Source of the DNA: Arenimonas sp049195245
Lineage (GTDB): Bacteria; Pseudomonadota; Gammaproteobacteria; Xanthomonadales; Xanthomonadaceae
Length of the DNA: 64,000 nucleotides
Direction of reading: 5' to 3'
Assembly: GCF_049195245.1 (NCBI RefSeq)
Contig: NZ_JBMIRR010000026.1
Location: 368,736-432,735 of the forward strand
Shown here: in pieces, positions 1 to 7,841 of the stretch
How positions within the stretch are numbered: position 1 is the first letter of the stretch
Layout of the letters: each line of letters starts with the position of its first letter
Position numbers and translations under genes: made by a program
Notes under the pieces: model-generated
What the model saw: the letters and a program-made list of their open reading frames with translations, nothing else
Database searches by the model: none
What the model was told of the DNA's origin: nothing

Positions 1-53
1 GGCGTGTCCGCATCAGGGCCATGCCTGCGTAGGAAGGCTATTCCCCAGACACG

Positions 54-572
54 GTGATGACGATGCGGTTGTTTCCAAATACGTTGCAAGCAAGGTGGGC
101 AGGCCAGCTCCGGCGCGCCGCGGTGTTCATGTTCGTCGTCGCGGGCGTGCTGGCGATGCCGCTGGCGCGTGCGGAGCCGGATGCCGATGAGGTGCTTATC
201 GCGCCCAGTGCGTTCCATGGCAACTGGCGGGTGGTCGCGCGCGACGATCGGGGTGAGAGCGCGCTGATGCAGATCGCGCTGCAGCACGGCGCGGGCCAGC
301 CCGAGGGCCACGGTGACTACACGCTGTTCCAGCCCTTCTGCGATGCGGTGGCCGGCCAGCCCATCACGGGCATGTCCGACTGCGAGCTGATCGGCGCCAG
401 CGACCGCTTCGACCAGGTCGTGCCGCGTCGCCGCTGGCTGGTGCTGGTCTTCCGCCCCACCGCCGATGGCCAGCCGCACACCCTGGCGGTGCGCCGCGAC
501 GGCGACCGCCTCGTCGGCCAGTACCGCAACCCCGACCTCACCCTGCCCATCGTCCTGCACCGCACCGACTGA
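54..572 (+). CDS. Hypothetical secreted protein
   Basis: I do not recognise this family. The 172-residue product has a basic N-terminus, a hydrophobic stretch near residues 24-38 and a likely signal-peptidase site at ALARAEP-like residues, so it is probably exported to the periplasm. The mature part is about 130 residues, soluble, with two cysteines (in QPFCDAV and MSDCELI) that could form a disulfide, and no recognisable catalytic motif. The first possible codon is GTG, but ATG codons 3 and 9 bases further in are equally plausible starts. The stop codon TGA overlaps the left end of an inverted repeat. The gene is convergent with folE. It is probably real, judging by codon pattern and signal peptide; function unknown. 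Confidence 0.6.
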   Translation: MMTMRLFPNTLQARWAGQLRRAAVFMFVVAGVLAMPLARAEPDADEVLIAPSAFHGNWRVVARDDRGESALMQIALQHGAGQPEGHGDYTLFQPFCDAVAGQPITGMSDCELIGASDRFDQVVPRRRWLVLVFRPTADGQPHTLAVRRDGDRLVGQYRNPDLTLPIVLHRTD

Positions 573-660
573 CCCCGAAACGAAAACATACCAGGTATGT
601 TTTCCGGCCCGCCTGTCTCACTGAGAGTGAAAACATACCTGGTATGTTTTCACGGGGGTC
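571..660. repeat. Nested inverted repeat between convergent stop codons
   Basis: Two self-complementary blocks, GAAAACATACC-A-GGTATGTTTTC (582-604) and a second one centred on 640 (627-653), are mirror copies of each other and are bracketed by GACCCC (571-576) and GGGGTC (655-660). The DNA can form two short hairpins or one long one. The outer GACCCC/GGGGTC ends are shared with the elements near 13.2 and 33.4 kb, suggesting a related family although the inner sequence differs. The element overlaps the stop codons of both flanking genes and may act as a bidirectional terminator. Confidence 0.8.
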
Positions 661-1252
661 AGGGGCTGACGTTGATGAAGCGGAGGAATTCCGCGCGGGT
701 GCGGGCGTCCTCGCGGAAGTCGCCCAGCATCTTGGAGGTGACCATGCTGACGCCGCGCTTGTGGATGCCGCGGGTGGTCATGCACTCGTGTGCACCCACC
801 ACCACCACGCCGACGCCGCGCGGCTGCAGCACGTCCTGGATGCAGCCGGCGATCTGCGCCGTCATCTTTTCCTGCACCTGGAACCGGCGCGCATAGGCTT
901 CGACCACGCGCGCCAGCTTGCTGATGCCCACCACCTTGCCGCTGGGCAGGTAGCCGATGTGCGCCTTGCCGATGATCGGCGCCATGTGGTGTTCGCAGTG
1001 CGATTCGAACTCGATGTCGCGCAGCACGATCATCTCGTCGTAGCCGGCCACTTCCTTGAAGGTGCGCTCCAGGTACTCGCGCGGATCGATGCGGTAGCCG
1101 CTGAACCAGTCGCCATAGGCCTTCGCCACGCGCTTGGGCGTGTCGAGCAGGCCTTCGCGCGCAGGGTCTTCGCCGGCCCAGCGCAGCAGCACCCGCACCG
1201 CATCCTCGGCCTGGGCCTGCGTGACCTCGTCGGCTTTGTCATCGGCGCTCAT
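659..1252 (-). CDS. folE: GTP cyclohydrolase I
   Basis: Converts GTP to 7,8-dihydroneopterin triphosphate, the first step of tetrahydrofolate and pterin synthesis; a cytoplasmic, homodecameric zinc enzyme. The 197-residue product matches the family length. The zinc ligands are visible as HCEHH (Cys86, His89) and the later GAHECMTTRG (Cys). The conserved LLDTPKRVAKAY and QEKMTAQIA blocks are present. The ATG chosen is preceded by GGAG at the right distance; a GTG 27 bases upstream is less likely. It is the last gene of a minus-strand run after the MFS exporter (71-base gap). Tetrahydrobiopterin-type cofactor for the phenylalanine hydroxylase at 12.3 kb could draw on this pathway, which is an inference only. 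Confidence 0.97.
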   Translation of the reverse strand: MSADDKADEVTQAQAEDAVRVLLRWAGEDPAREGLLDTPKRVAKAYGDWFSGYRIDPREYLERTFKEVAGYDEMIVLRDIEFESHCEHHMAPIIGKAHIGYLPSGKVVGISKLARVVEAYARRFQVQEKMTAQIAGCIQDVLQPRGVGVVVVGAHECMTTRGIHKRGVSMVTSKMLGDFREDARTRAEFLRFINVSP

Positions 1253-1323
1253 CGGCAACACTCCAGGCAGGGGACGCACAGTTTAGCCAAGCGCCGTGAC
1301 CCCGCCGCGAAGGCGCGGCAAGC

Positions 1324-2553
1324 TCAGCCCGGCCGGGTGCTGCGATGGGAAACCCAGCCGGCGACGGCGACGATCAGCGCCGACAGCAGGAAGGGCGCGC
1401 CCGGGAAATCCACGCCCAGCGCCGGATTGATCGCGCTGGCGAACACGGTGGCGAAGATCATCGGCGCAAACACGCCCGACAGGCTGCCCAGGCTCATGAA
1501 GGCGCCCTGCAGACGCCCCTGCTCGTCGGGCCCCACCCGCGCGGTCGCCAGCGCCTGCACCGCCGGATTGGCCAGCCCCCAGAACGCCATCACCGGAATG
1601 CCGGCCAGGAACCACGCGCCGGTCGGCGCAAACGCATACACCAGGAAACCCGCCAGCCCGCAGGCCTGCCCCACCAGCAGCGCACGGCGCTCTCCGATGG
1701 CCTTGACGATGCGGCCCGTCAGCCCGGCCTGCACCAGCGCCGTGCAGATGCCGACCAGGGCCAGCACGTAGCCCACCTCCTTCGTGCCCCAGTCGTAGCG
1801 GTAGGCCGCGAACAGCACGAACACGGTGGGGAACACGTAGTGCGCCAGGTTGTCGAGCAGGATCACCGCCGCCAGGCCGAACACCTGCGGATAACGCCGG
1901 ATCATCAGCACCGAGCCGACCGGATTGGCATGCGCCCAGTCGAACTTGGGGCTGCGGCGTTCCGGCGGCAGCGATTCGGGCAGCACGAAGTAGCCGTACA
2001 GGAAATTCGCCAGCGCCAGCGCCGAGGCCGCCCAGAACGGGGCCCGCAGGTCGATGTCGCCCAGCAGCCCGCCCGCCACCGGCCCGATGATGAAGCCCAG
2101 GCCGAAGGCCGCACCGAGCATGCCGTAGCTGCGGGCGCGGTCGGCCGGCGCCACCACGTCGGCGATGTAGGCATTGGCGATGGAGAAGCTGGCCGCCGTG
2201 ATGCCCGAGATGACGCGGCCCACGAACAGCCACGGCAGCGTGTTCGCCAGCGCCATGAAGATGAAGTCCACGCCCAGCCCGAAGCACGAGATCAGGATCA
2301 CCGGCCGCCGCCCGAACCGGTCCGACAGCGCGCCCTGGATCGGCGAGAACACGAACTGCACGGCCGAGAACACCATGCCGAACAGGCCCACCCACATCAC
2401 CGCCGTGCCGGTGTCGCCGCCCGCGAACTCTTCCACCAGGTGCGGCAGCACCGGGATGATCAGCCCGAAGGCGAGGATGTCGATCAGCACCGTGACGAAG
2501 ATGAAGATCATCGCGGCGCGGCGCGGAGGCGCGCGGTCCAGGGGTGCGTCCAA
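1324..2553 (-). CDS. MFS transporter, TetA-like drug:H+ antiporter family
   Basis: A 409-residue, twelve-segment major facilitator of the TCR/TetA (DHA1) branch. The N-terminal half has the DHA1 signature GALSDRFGRRPVIL in loop 2-3 and the motif-C-like GFIIGPVAGG in segment 5, typical of proton-driven export across the inner membrane. The N-terminus LIDILAFGLIIPVLP is characteristic of TetA relatives. The substrate cannot be told from sequence; most chromosomal xanthomonad members are not proven tetracycline pumps. The start is a TTG; an ATG 42 bases downstream would trim a charged N-terminal tail without losing segment 1. It sits between the PNPOx-like gene and folE on the same strand. Confidence 0.88.
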   Translation of the reverse strand: MDAPLDRAPPRRAAMIFIFVTVLIDILAFGLIIPVLPHLVEEFAGGDTGTAVMWVGLFGMVFSAVQFVFSPIQGALSDRFGRRPVILISCFGLGVDFIFMALANTLPWLFVGRVISGITAASFSIANAYIADVVAPADRARSYGMLGAAFGLGFIIGPVAGGLLGDIDLRAPFWAASALALANFLYGYFVLPESLPPERRSPKFDWAHANPVGSVLMIRRYPQVFGLAAVILLDNLAHYVFPTVFVLFAAYRYDWGTKEVGYVLALVGICTALVQAGLTGRIVKAIGERRALLVGQACGLAGFLVYAFAPTGAWFLAGIPVMAFWGLANPAVQALATARVGPDEQGRLQGAFMSLGSLSGVFAPMIFATVFASAINPALGVDFPGAPFLLSALIVAVAGWVSHRSTRPG

Positions 2554-2603
2554 GCGGCCGGCTCCGGGGTGAAGGCGCGCAGTCTAGCCGACCGCGGCCC
2601 GGT

Positions 2604-3188
2604 CTATGGGGTCAGCCAGCTGGCCTGCCAGACGCCAGCCGCGCGGTCGAAGCGGGCGCGGACATGGCCGGCCGCGGACAGGCAAAGCCAGTCCAGCGAC
2701 ATCACCTGCAGACGCACCAGGGCGAAATTGCCGCGGGCCACGTCCAGGCCCGCGTCGTCGGTACGGGCGGTGGCGTGCTTCGGCCCGCCCTCGCCGGGTG
2801 CTTCGGCCACCGTGCCGGGAGCCCGCTGGCCCGCGTAGTTCACGCGGGCGGCACGGCCGCTGGCCGACCAGGCCGCGTCCGCCTCGGCATCGTCCAGGTG
2901 CAACTGCACGGTGCCCGACAGACGCAGCTGTTCGCCGTGGCCAAAGAAGCACCAGGCCACCCGCGGGTCGGCGCCCAGCTGCAAGCACTTCGGACTGCGC
3001 CGGTCGGTGTGGAACGCGACCGTGCCTGTCCCGGGGTCCACGGCGCGCAGCACGGCATAACGTGCCTGCGGGCCGTCGGCCGAGGACGAAGCCAGTACGC
3101 CCTGGTGGAAGGGATCGGCACGGCCGCGCGCGCCCGCGAGCAGGCGTGCCCAGGCATGGGTCCAGATGGCGTCGAGGGAGTCGTGCAC
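2604..3188 (-). CDS. Pyridoxamine 5'-phosphate oxidase-like flavin-binding protein
   Basis: The 194-residue product looks like an FMN-binding split-barrel protein of the PNPOx-like group (residues about 20-125; note FHTDRRSPKCLQL and VAWCFFGHGEQLRLSGTVQ, which match the flavin-phosphate contact region of that fold). The C-terminal part keeps the W-L-C-L-S type ending seen in alr4036/PNPOx-like proteins of cyanobacteria and proteobacteria. It probably binds FMN in the cytoplasm, but the substrate is unknown, and true PdxH activity should not be assumed. The start codon is GTG. It lies 43 bases after rlmI and 50 before the MFS gene, so the three may be co-transcribed. Confidence 0.75.
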   Translation of the reverse strand: MHDSLDAIWTHAWARLLAGARGRADPFHQGVLASSSADGPQARYAVLRAVDPGTGTVAFHTDRRSPKCLQLGADPRVAWCFFGHGEQLRLSGTVQLHLDDAEADAAWSASGRAARVNYAGQRAPGTVAEAPGEGGPKHATARTDDAGLDVARGNFALVRLQVMSLDWLCLSAAGHVRARFDRAAGVWQASWLTP

Positions 3189-3231
3189 GACGTGGATTGC
3201 AGCAGGCGCGCCGTGTGCGGCGCGGCAAGGC

Positions 3232-4404
3232 TCACTCGACCCGGCAGAACACCGCCTTCAGGTAGCGGCTTTCCTTCACGTGGGCCATGAACGGATGGTC
3301 GGCGCCGGCGCCGGCCACCTTCAGGATCTGCACGGTGCGCCCGGCGTAGAAGGCCGCGCGGCGGATCATGTCCAGGAACTCCTCCTCGCCCACCAGGCCG
3401 GTGCACGAGCAGGTGAGCAGCACGCCGCCGGGCTTGATCACCTGCATGGCGAGCTTGTTCATGTCGTTGTACTTCTTCAGCGCGGCAATGACCTGCTCGC
3501 GGTCGCGGGTGAGCTTGGCGGGGTCCAGGATCACCACGTCGAACTGCTCGCCGCGCTGGTGCGCGTCGCGCAGGTAGTGGAACAGGTCGGCCTGGACGAA
3601 CTTCACCCGGGCGTCGTTGAGCCGCGCGTTCTTTTCGGCGACCTCCAGGATCTCCTCGTCCAGGTCGATGCCGATCACCTCGTCGGCGCCGCCGCGGGCC
3701 TTGGCATAGATGGCGAAGCCGCCGGAATTGCAGCAGATGTCGAGCACGCGCTTGCCGGCCGTGAACCGGGTGAGGAACTCGCGGTTGTCGCGCTGGTCGG
3801 CGAAGAAGCCGGTCTTGTGGCCGCTGCCCGGGCTGGCCCGGAACTTCAGGCCATGCTCGGTGATGACGCTGGGCTCGGGCGCCGGCGGCGAGCGGAAGTC
3901 GAAGCTCTCCTGCTTCTGCACGTGCTCTTCGGAGAAACTGTAGAAGCGGCAGCCGGGGAATTCGGCGCGCAGCGCGGCGTAGATCCACTCGCGGTAGCGG
4001 AACGGCCCGGCCGAGAAGAACTCCACCACCAGCAGGTCGGCGTAGCGGTCCACCACCAGGCCCGAGATGCCGTCGCCTTCGGAATGCACCACGCGCCAGG
4101 CGTCGGTGGTCTCGTCCAGCTTGAGCAGGTCGCGGCGCAGGGCCACGGCCGCGCGGATCCTGCGCGCGAACCAGGCCTCGTCGATGGCCTCGTCCGGGTC
4201 CTCGGTGAGCACGCGCAGAGCGATGCGCGAATGGCCGTTGTAGAAACCGCGTCCCACCCACACCCCGGTGTTGTCGACGATGTCGACCAGGCTGCCCGGC
4301 TTGGGCTTGGCGACCGGCTTTTCGACCATCTTCTGGAAGATCCAGGGATGGTTGGAACGGCGTTCGATCTTGAGGCGGACTACGGGCAGGGCATCGGTCG
4401 TCAT
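3232..4404 (-). CDS. rlmI: 23S rRNA (cytosine-C5) methyltransferase RlmI family
   Basis: SAM-dependent methyltransferase that in E. coli makes m5C1962 of 23S rRNA. The 390-residue product has an N-terminal PUA-like domain (about 1-75), a linker domain, and a Rossmann methyltransferase domain. The TGFFADQRDNR block (198-208) typical of RlmI is followed by SAM motif I in RVLDICCNSGGF (219-230), and the substrate-loop motif ILDPAKL and the catalytic cysteine region LLTCSCTGL come later. The start is ATG. It is downstream of a diguanylate cyclase (60-base gap). An RlmK-like or general rRNA m5C methylase role is the only serious alternative. Confidence 0.9.
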   Translation of the reverse strand: MTTDALPVVRLKIERRSNHPWIFQKMVEKPVAKPKPGSLVDIVDNTGVWVGRGFYNGHSRIALRVLTEDPDEAIDEAWFARRIRAAVALRRDLLKLDETTDAWRVVHSEGDGISGLVVDRYADLLVVEFFSAGPFRYREWIYAALRAEFPGCRFYSFSEEHVQKQESFDFRSPPAPEPSVITEHGLKFRASPGSGHKTGFFADQRDNREFLTRFTAGKRVLDICCNSGGFAIYAKARGGADEVIGIDLDEEILEVAEKNARLNDARVKFVQADLFHYLRDAHQRGEQFDVVILDPAKLTRDREQVIAALKKYNDMNKLAMQVIKPGGVLLTCSCTGLVGEEEFLDMIRRAAFYAGRTVQILKVAGAGADHPFMAHVKESRYLKAVFCRVE

Positions 4405-4464
4405 GCCCGAATTGTACCGGCCGGCGACCCCGGGCGCCCGCGGCGGGCCTGTCCGGCCCGGGGG

Positions 4465-5634
4465 CTAGGCTTCCGCGGCGCCGTGAACGCGGTCGCCACC
4501 GGCGCGCTTGGCCACGTACATGGCCTCGTCGGCGCGCTTGACCAGAACGTCCAGCTGCACCTGCTCGCCCACCATGGCCGCCACGCCGATGGACATCGGG
4601 CAGGCCACGGCGCGACCGCGGAACTGGAAGGGGGTCTCGACCAGCGCCGCGCGCAGGCGTTCGGCCACGATGCGGCCGCCCGGCCCGTCGGTGTTGGGCA
4701 GCAGCACCACGAATTCGTCGCCACCCAGCCGGCACAGCAGGTCCTCGCCGCGCAGTACGCGGTTGGCGATCATGGCCAGGTGTTGCAGCAGCCGGTCGCC
4801 GGCCTCGTGGCCCAGGCCGTCGTTGACCTGCTTGAACTGGTCCAGGTCCACGAGCAGGGCCGCCAGCGGACGGCCCGAGCGCCGCGCCGCGGCGACCATC
4901 GCCTTGCCCTGGGTATCCAGCGCGCTGCGCGCCAGCACGCCGGTCAGGGTGTCCACCGTGGCCAGCCTTCGCACCGCGGCGTAGGCGCGCTCGGCGTGCA
5001 TCAGCACGAAGGCCAGGCTGAGGAAGACCACCCCGGTGTTCATGTAGAGGAAGACCAGCAGGTCACTGGCGCCGGCTTCCAGCAGCTGGCCCGATGGCCG
5101 CGGCCAGAGCACGTGGTCGACCAGCCGCGCGCCCAGGGTCACCACGCCCAGCAGGGCGAAGGCCGCGGCCGCGCGCCCGGCATGCGCGGTGGTGTCGCGG
5201 GCCGCGTGGCGCAGCGCCCAGGCCATGGCCAGCAGCAGCACCATGCCGGCGGCGGAGTTGAGGATCACGCGGCCGCTGGAGTGCGGCCATGGCATCGGCA
5301 GCACGGCCGACAGCACCACGCTGGCGATCACCACCGACCACAGCAGCCAGCGTCGTTCCGGCAGGCCATGGAACCCGCGCACGGCGCGGGTCATCTCGGC
5401 GAAGCTGGCCTGCATCAGCACCGTGCCGATGCCGATGGCGACCACGTCAGGCCAGATCCCACGCTGGGCCAGGGCCAGCCAGGCGACGGGCAGCATCACC
5501 AGGGCCGCGGTCCAGATGCGCATGTGGCGGCGGTGTTCGACCGGGAATCCGCGCGCCACCTGCAGGAACAGCAGGGCCGTGAACAGGCTCAGCACCATGC
5601 CCAGCACCATCACCGACCGCACGCCCAGTTCCAT
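4465..5634 (-). CDS. Membrane diguanylate cyclase (GGDEF)
   Basis: Predicted to make cyclic di-GMP from two GTP at the inner membrane. Residues 1-215 carry about six or seven hydrophobic segments with no known sensor signature; the GGDEF domain follows, with the active-site motif GGDEF at 304-308 and the RxxD product-inhibition site (RGED) five residues before it. The later motif SIGVAAM and RADEAMYVAKR complete the domain, so it should be active and feedback inhibited. Same architecture and length as the cyclase at 7.8 kb, suggesting an old duplication around the terC-rhomboid pair. Start is ATG. Confidence 0.9.
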   Translation of the reverse strand: MELGVRSVMVLGMVLSLFTALLFLQVARGFPVEHRRHMRIWTAALVMLPVAWLALAQRGIWPDVVAIGIGTVLMQASFAEMTRAVRGFHGLPERRWLLWSVVIASVVLSAVLPMPWPHSSGRVILNSAAGMVLLLAMAWALRHAARDTTAHAGRAAAAFALLGVVTLGARLVDHVLWPRPSGQLLEAGASDLLVFLYMNTGVVFLSLAFVLMHAERAYAAVRRLATVDTLTGVLARSALDTQGKAMVAAARRSGRPLAALLVDLDQFKQVNDGLGHEAGDRLLQHLAMIANRVLRGEDLLCRLGGDEFVVLLPNTDGPGGRIVAERLRAALVETPFQFRGRAVACPMSIGVAAMVGEQVQLDVLVKRADEAMYVAKRAGGDRVHGAAEA

Positions 5635-5721
5635 GGCCTCTCCTCGTCCAGGCGCCAGCGTAACGCGTCCGCGTCATTCAAATTGACGCCCTGTTCATGT
5701 TTCGTGGCAGACTCTGTCCCC

Positions 5722-5848
5722 GTAGAAGGGGAGTAGCTCCCGCTGCCGATATCGTCATCACGGGTCCGGACCCCAGTTCCGCAACCCCGGTACGGCAGGC
5801 AGGCCCACGGGCCTGCGAGCGAGACCTTCGCCCGCCAGCGGCGAAGGC
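5722..5848 (+). promoter_or_regulatory. yybP-ykoY manganese riboswitch upstream of terC
   Basis: The leader has the family hallmarks: the GGGGAGTAGC strand near the start (5729-5738), a GTCATCA segment (5754-5760), and a GGCAGGCCC / GGGCCTGC arm running into the conserved GCGAGCGAGACC (5815-5826). It is followed by a hairpin CCTTCGCC / GGCGAAGG (5825-5832 with 5840-5847) that overlaps the aptamer end and could be the expression platform. This class binds Mn2+ and commonly precedes TerC/Alx-type and MntP genes; a Xanthomonas oryzae member has been studied structurally. The boundaries given are approximate. Confidence 0.85.
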
Positions 5849-5908
5849 GTTCCGTGTCCGGAACAGCGCGCGCGCCTGCGGCCGCGAAGCTCGTTACCGG
5901 AGATCTGG

Positions 5909-6871
5909 ATGGAAACCATCGCCACACCCCTGATGTGGGCCGTGTTCACGGCCTTCGTCGTCGTCGCCCTGCTCGTGGACCTCGTGGTGCTGCGCCAGAA
6001 CGGCCCGCACAAGGTCAGCACCCGTGAAGCCCTGACCTGGTCCGCGGCCTGGATCGCGCTGGCCATCGTCTTCAATGCCGGCCTGTGGTGGTACCTGCAG
6101 GGCCGCGTGCCCGGGCCGGAAGCCGACCGCATCGCGCTGGAATTCTTCACCGGCTACCTGGTGGAGAAGGCGCTGGCCGTCGACAACATCTTCGTGTTCC
6201 TGATGCTGTTCACCTACTTCGGAGTGCCGGCGCAGTCGCAGCAGCGGGTGCTGATCTTCGGCGTGCTGGGCGCGATCGTGCTGCGCGCGATCATGATCTT
6301 CGTCGGCGCGGCGCTGATCGCCCAGTTCCACTGGGTGCTGTACATCTTCGGCGCCTTCCTGCTGCTCACCGGTGCCAAGATGCTGTGGGCCGCGGGCCAG
6401 CAGCCGGACATGGACAAGAACCCGATCCTGCGCTGGATCACCGCCCACCTGCCGCTGATCCGCCGCTACCACGGCGAGGCGCTGTGGATCGGCCAGGGCA
6501 AGCGCCGCAAGTACACGCCGCTGTTCGTGGTGCTGGTGATGATCGCGATCACCGACGTGATCTTCGCGGTCGACTCGATCCCGGCCATCTTCGCCATCAC
6601 CACCGACCCCTTCATCGTGCTCACGTCCAACGTGTTCGCGGTGCTGGGCCTGCGCGCGCTGTACTTCCTGCTGGCCGACATGGCCGACCGCTTCCACCTG
6701 CTGGCCTACGGCCTGGCCCTGGTGCTGATCTTCATCGGCGCCAAGATGCTGATCGTGGACTTCTACAAGATCCCGGTGGCGGTTTCGCTGGGCGTGGTGG
6801 CCGCCACCCTGGCGGGCGCGATGCTGCTCAGCCTGTGGATCAAGCCGCGCGATCCGGCGACCGAAACCTGA
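5909..6871 (+). CDS. TerC/Alx family membrane protein, probable Mn2+ exporter
   Basis: Integral inner-membrane protein of 320 residues with about nine hydrophobic segments. The family core is clear: LEFFTGYLVEKALAVDNIFVF (spread over about 71-91) and AITDVIFAVDSIPAIFAI (about 211-229), each with the conserved acidic residue in a helix. TerC relatives such as E. coli Alx and B. subtilis YceF/YkoY are linked to manganese efflux and metalation of exported proteins. The yybP-ykoY riboswitch directly upstream supports a manganese role here. ATG start with GGAG nearby. The next gene (rhomboid) follows after about 50 bases that contain a strong hairpin. Confidence 0.92.
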   Translation: METIATPLMWAVFTAFVVVALLVDLVVLRQNGPHKVSTREALTWSAAWIALAIVFNAGLWWYLQGRVPGPEADRIALEFFTGYLVEKALAVDNIFVFLMLFTYFGVPAQSQQRVLIFGVLGAIVLRAIMIFVGAALIAQFHWVLYIFGAFLLLTGAKMLWAAGQQPDMDKNPILRWITAHLPLIRRYHGEALWIGQGKRRKYTPLFVVLVMIAITDVIFAVDSIPAIFAITTDPFIVLTSNVFAVLGLRALYFLLADMADRFHLLAYGLALVLIFIGAKMLIVDFYKIPVAVSLGVVAATLAGAMLLSLWIKPRDPATET

Positions 6872-6878
6872 GCCGGGC

Positions 6879-6908
6879 GGCCGGGGCGCCCTTGCGGGCG
6901 TCCCGGCC
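6879..6908 (+). other. Intergenic hairpin between terC and rhomboid gene
   Basis: A 13-bp stem, GGCCGGGGCGCCC paired with GGGCGTCCCGGCC around a TTGC loop, lies just after the terC stop. There is no following T-run, so it is more likely an mRNA-stability or attenuating structure than a simple terminator. It would reduce rather than abolish read-through into the rhomboid gene. Confidence 0.5.
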
Positions 6909-6919
6909 GGCCCCATCTG

Positions 6920-7783
6920 GTGTCGATGGAACCCGAACGAGAACAGCACGCAGCCGCGGTGCGCGAGCGCTTCCAGAACGCGCTGCTGGCCAGCCTGGCC
7001 TTCATCGCGCTGCTCGGCGCGATCTTCTACCTCGAGCCCCTGCTGGGCGACACCCGGCCGTGGAGCCTGGTGCCGCAGAGCTGGCCCGGCCTGGTGGGCG
7101 TGATCACCGCGCCCCTGCTGCACGGCTCGGCCGGCCACTGGCTGGCCAATGCCAGCGGCGTGCTGATCCTGGGCACCCTGGTGGGCACGGTGTATCCGCG
7201 CGCCAGCCTGCGCGCCCTGCCGCTGATCTGGATCCTGTCCGGGCTGGGCACCTGGATCATCGGCCGGCCTTCCTTCCACATCGGCGCCAGCGGCCTGACC
7301 CACGGCCTGATGTTCCTGCTGCTGTTCCTGGGCCTGCTGAGGCGGGACCGGCCGGCGATCGCCGCGGCCCTGATCGCCTTCTTCTTCTTCGGCGGCATGG
7401 TGCTGACCGTGCTGCCGCGCGAGCCCGGCGTGTCCTGGGAATACCACCTGTGCGGCGCCCTGGCCGGCGTGCTGGCGGCCTTCCTGTGGCGGCGCGCCGA
7501 CCCCGAGCCGCCGCGGCAGCGCTACAGCTGGGAGGACGAGGCCGAGCAGGCCGAGCCCGATCCCGAGCTCGAGCTGCCGGGTCCGGACGCGGTGCCGGTG
7601 CTCTGGCACCGGCAGGAGGAACCGCGGGGCGTGGTGCTGCCGTTCCGGCCGCGGGCCGCGCTGGTGCCGGCCGCCGCGGCGTCTGCGATCGGCGAAGAAC
7701 CGGGGGCTCCGCCACCCCCGCCGGAAACGGATTCACCATCCATCGGGCCGGTTCGTCCGACTGACGACGTTCCCTTGCGCTAA
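6920..7783 (+). CDS. Rhomboid family intramembrane serine protease
   Basis: Predicted polytopic protease that cleaves transmembrane substrates in the inner membrane. The catalytic dyad is visible: Ser124 in HIGASGLTHG and His176 in SWEYHLCGALAG, with the oxyanion-side HGSAGHWLANASG motif at 68-80. The six membrane segments occupy about 25-190. A hydrophilic, Pro/Glu-rich tail of about 95 residues follows, with no recognised domain. The first start codon is GTG; an ATG two codons later is equally likely. Substrates are unknown. It may be co-transcribed with terC under the manganese riboswitch. Confidence 0.88.
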   Translation: MSMEPEREQHAAAVRERFQNALLASLAFIALLGAIFYLEPLLGDTRPWSLVPQSWPGLVGVITAPLLHGSAGHWLANASGVLILGTLVGTVYPRASLRALPLIWILSGLGTWIIGRPSFHIGASGLTHGLMFLLLFLGLLRRDRPAIAAALIAFFFFGGMVLTVLPREPGVSWEYHLCGALAGVLAAFLWRRADPEPPRQRYSWEDEAEQAEPDPELELPGPDAVPVLWHRQEEPRGVVLPFRPRAALVPAAAASAIGEEPGAPPPPPETDSPSIGPVRPTDDVPLR

Positions 7784-7817
7784 CCGGGCGGCGATGAAAG
7801 GCTAGCGCCCGGTTTTT
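7782..7817 (+). terminator. Rho-independent terminator after the rhomboid gene
   Basis: The stem ACCGGGCG (7783-7790) pairs with CGCCCGGT (7806-7813) and runs into TTTTT. It begins at the rhomboid stop codon and closes the terC-rhomboid unit before the next cyclase gene. Confidence 0.8.
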
Positions 7818-7841
7818 GCGTCCCCGGGGAAGCTCCACCCG

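Noticed and set aside
3166..5736. Long plus-strand open frame opposite rlmI and the diguanylate cyclase
   Set aside because: Antisense shadow of two recognised genes with no family similarity or start signal.
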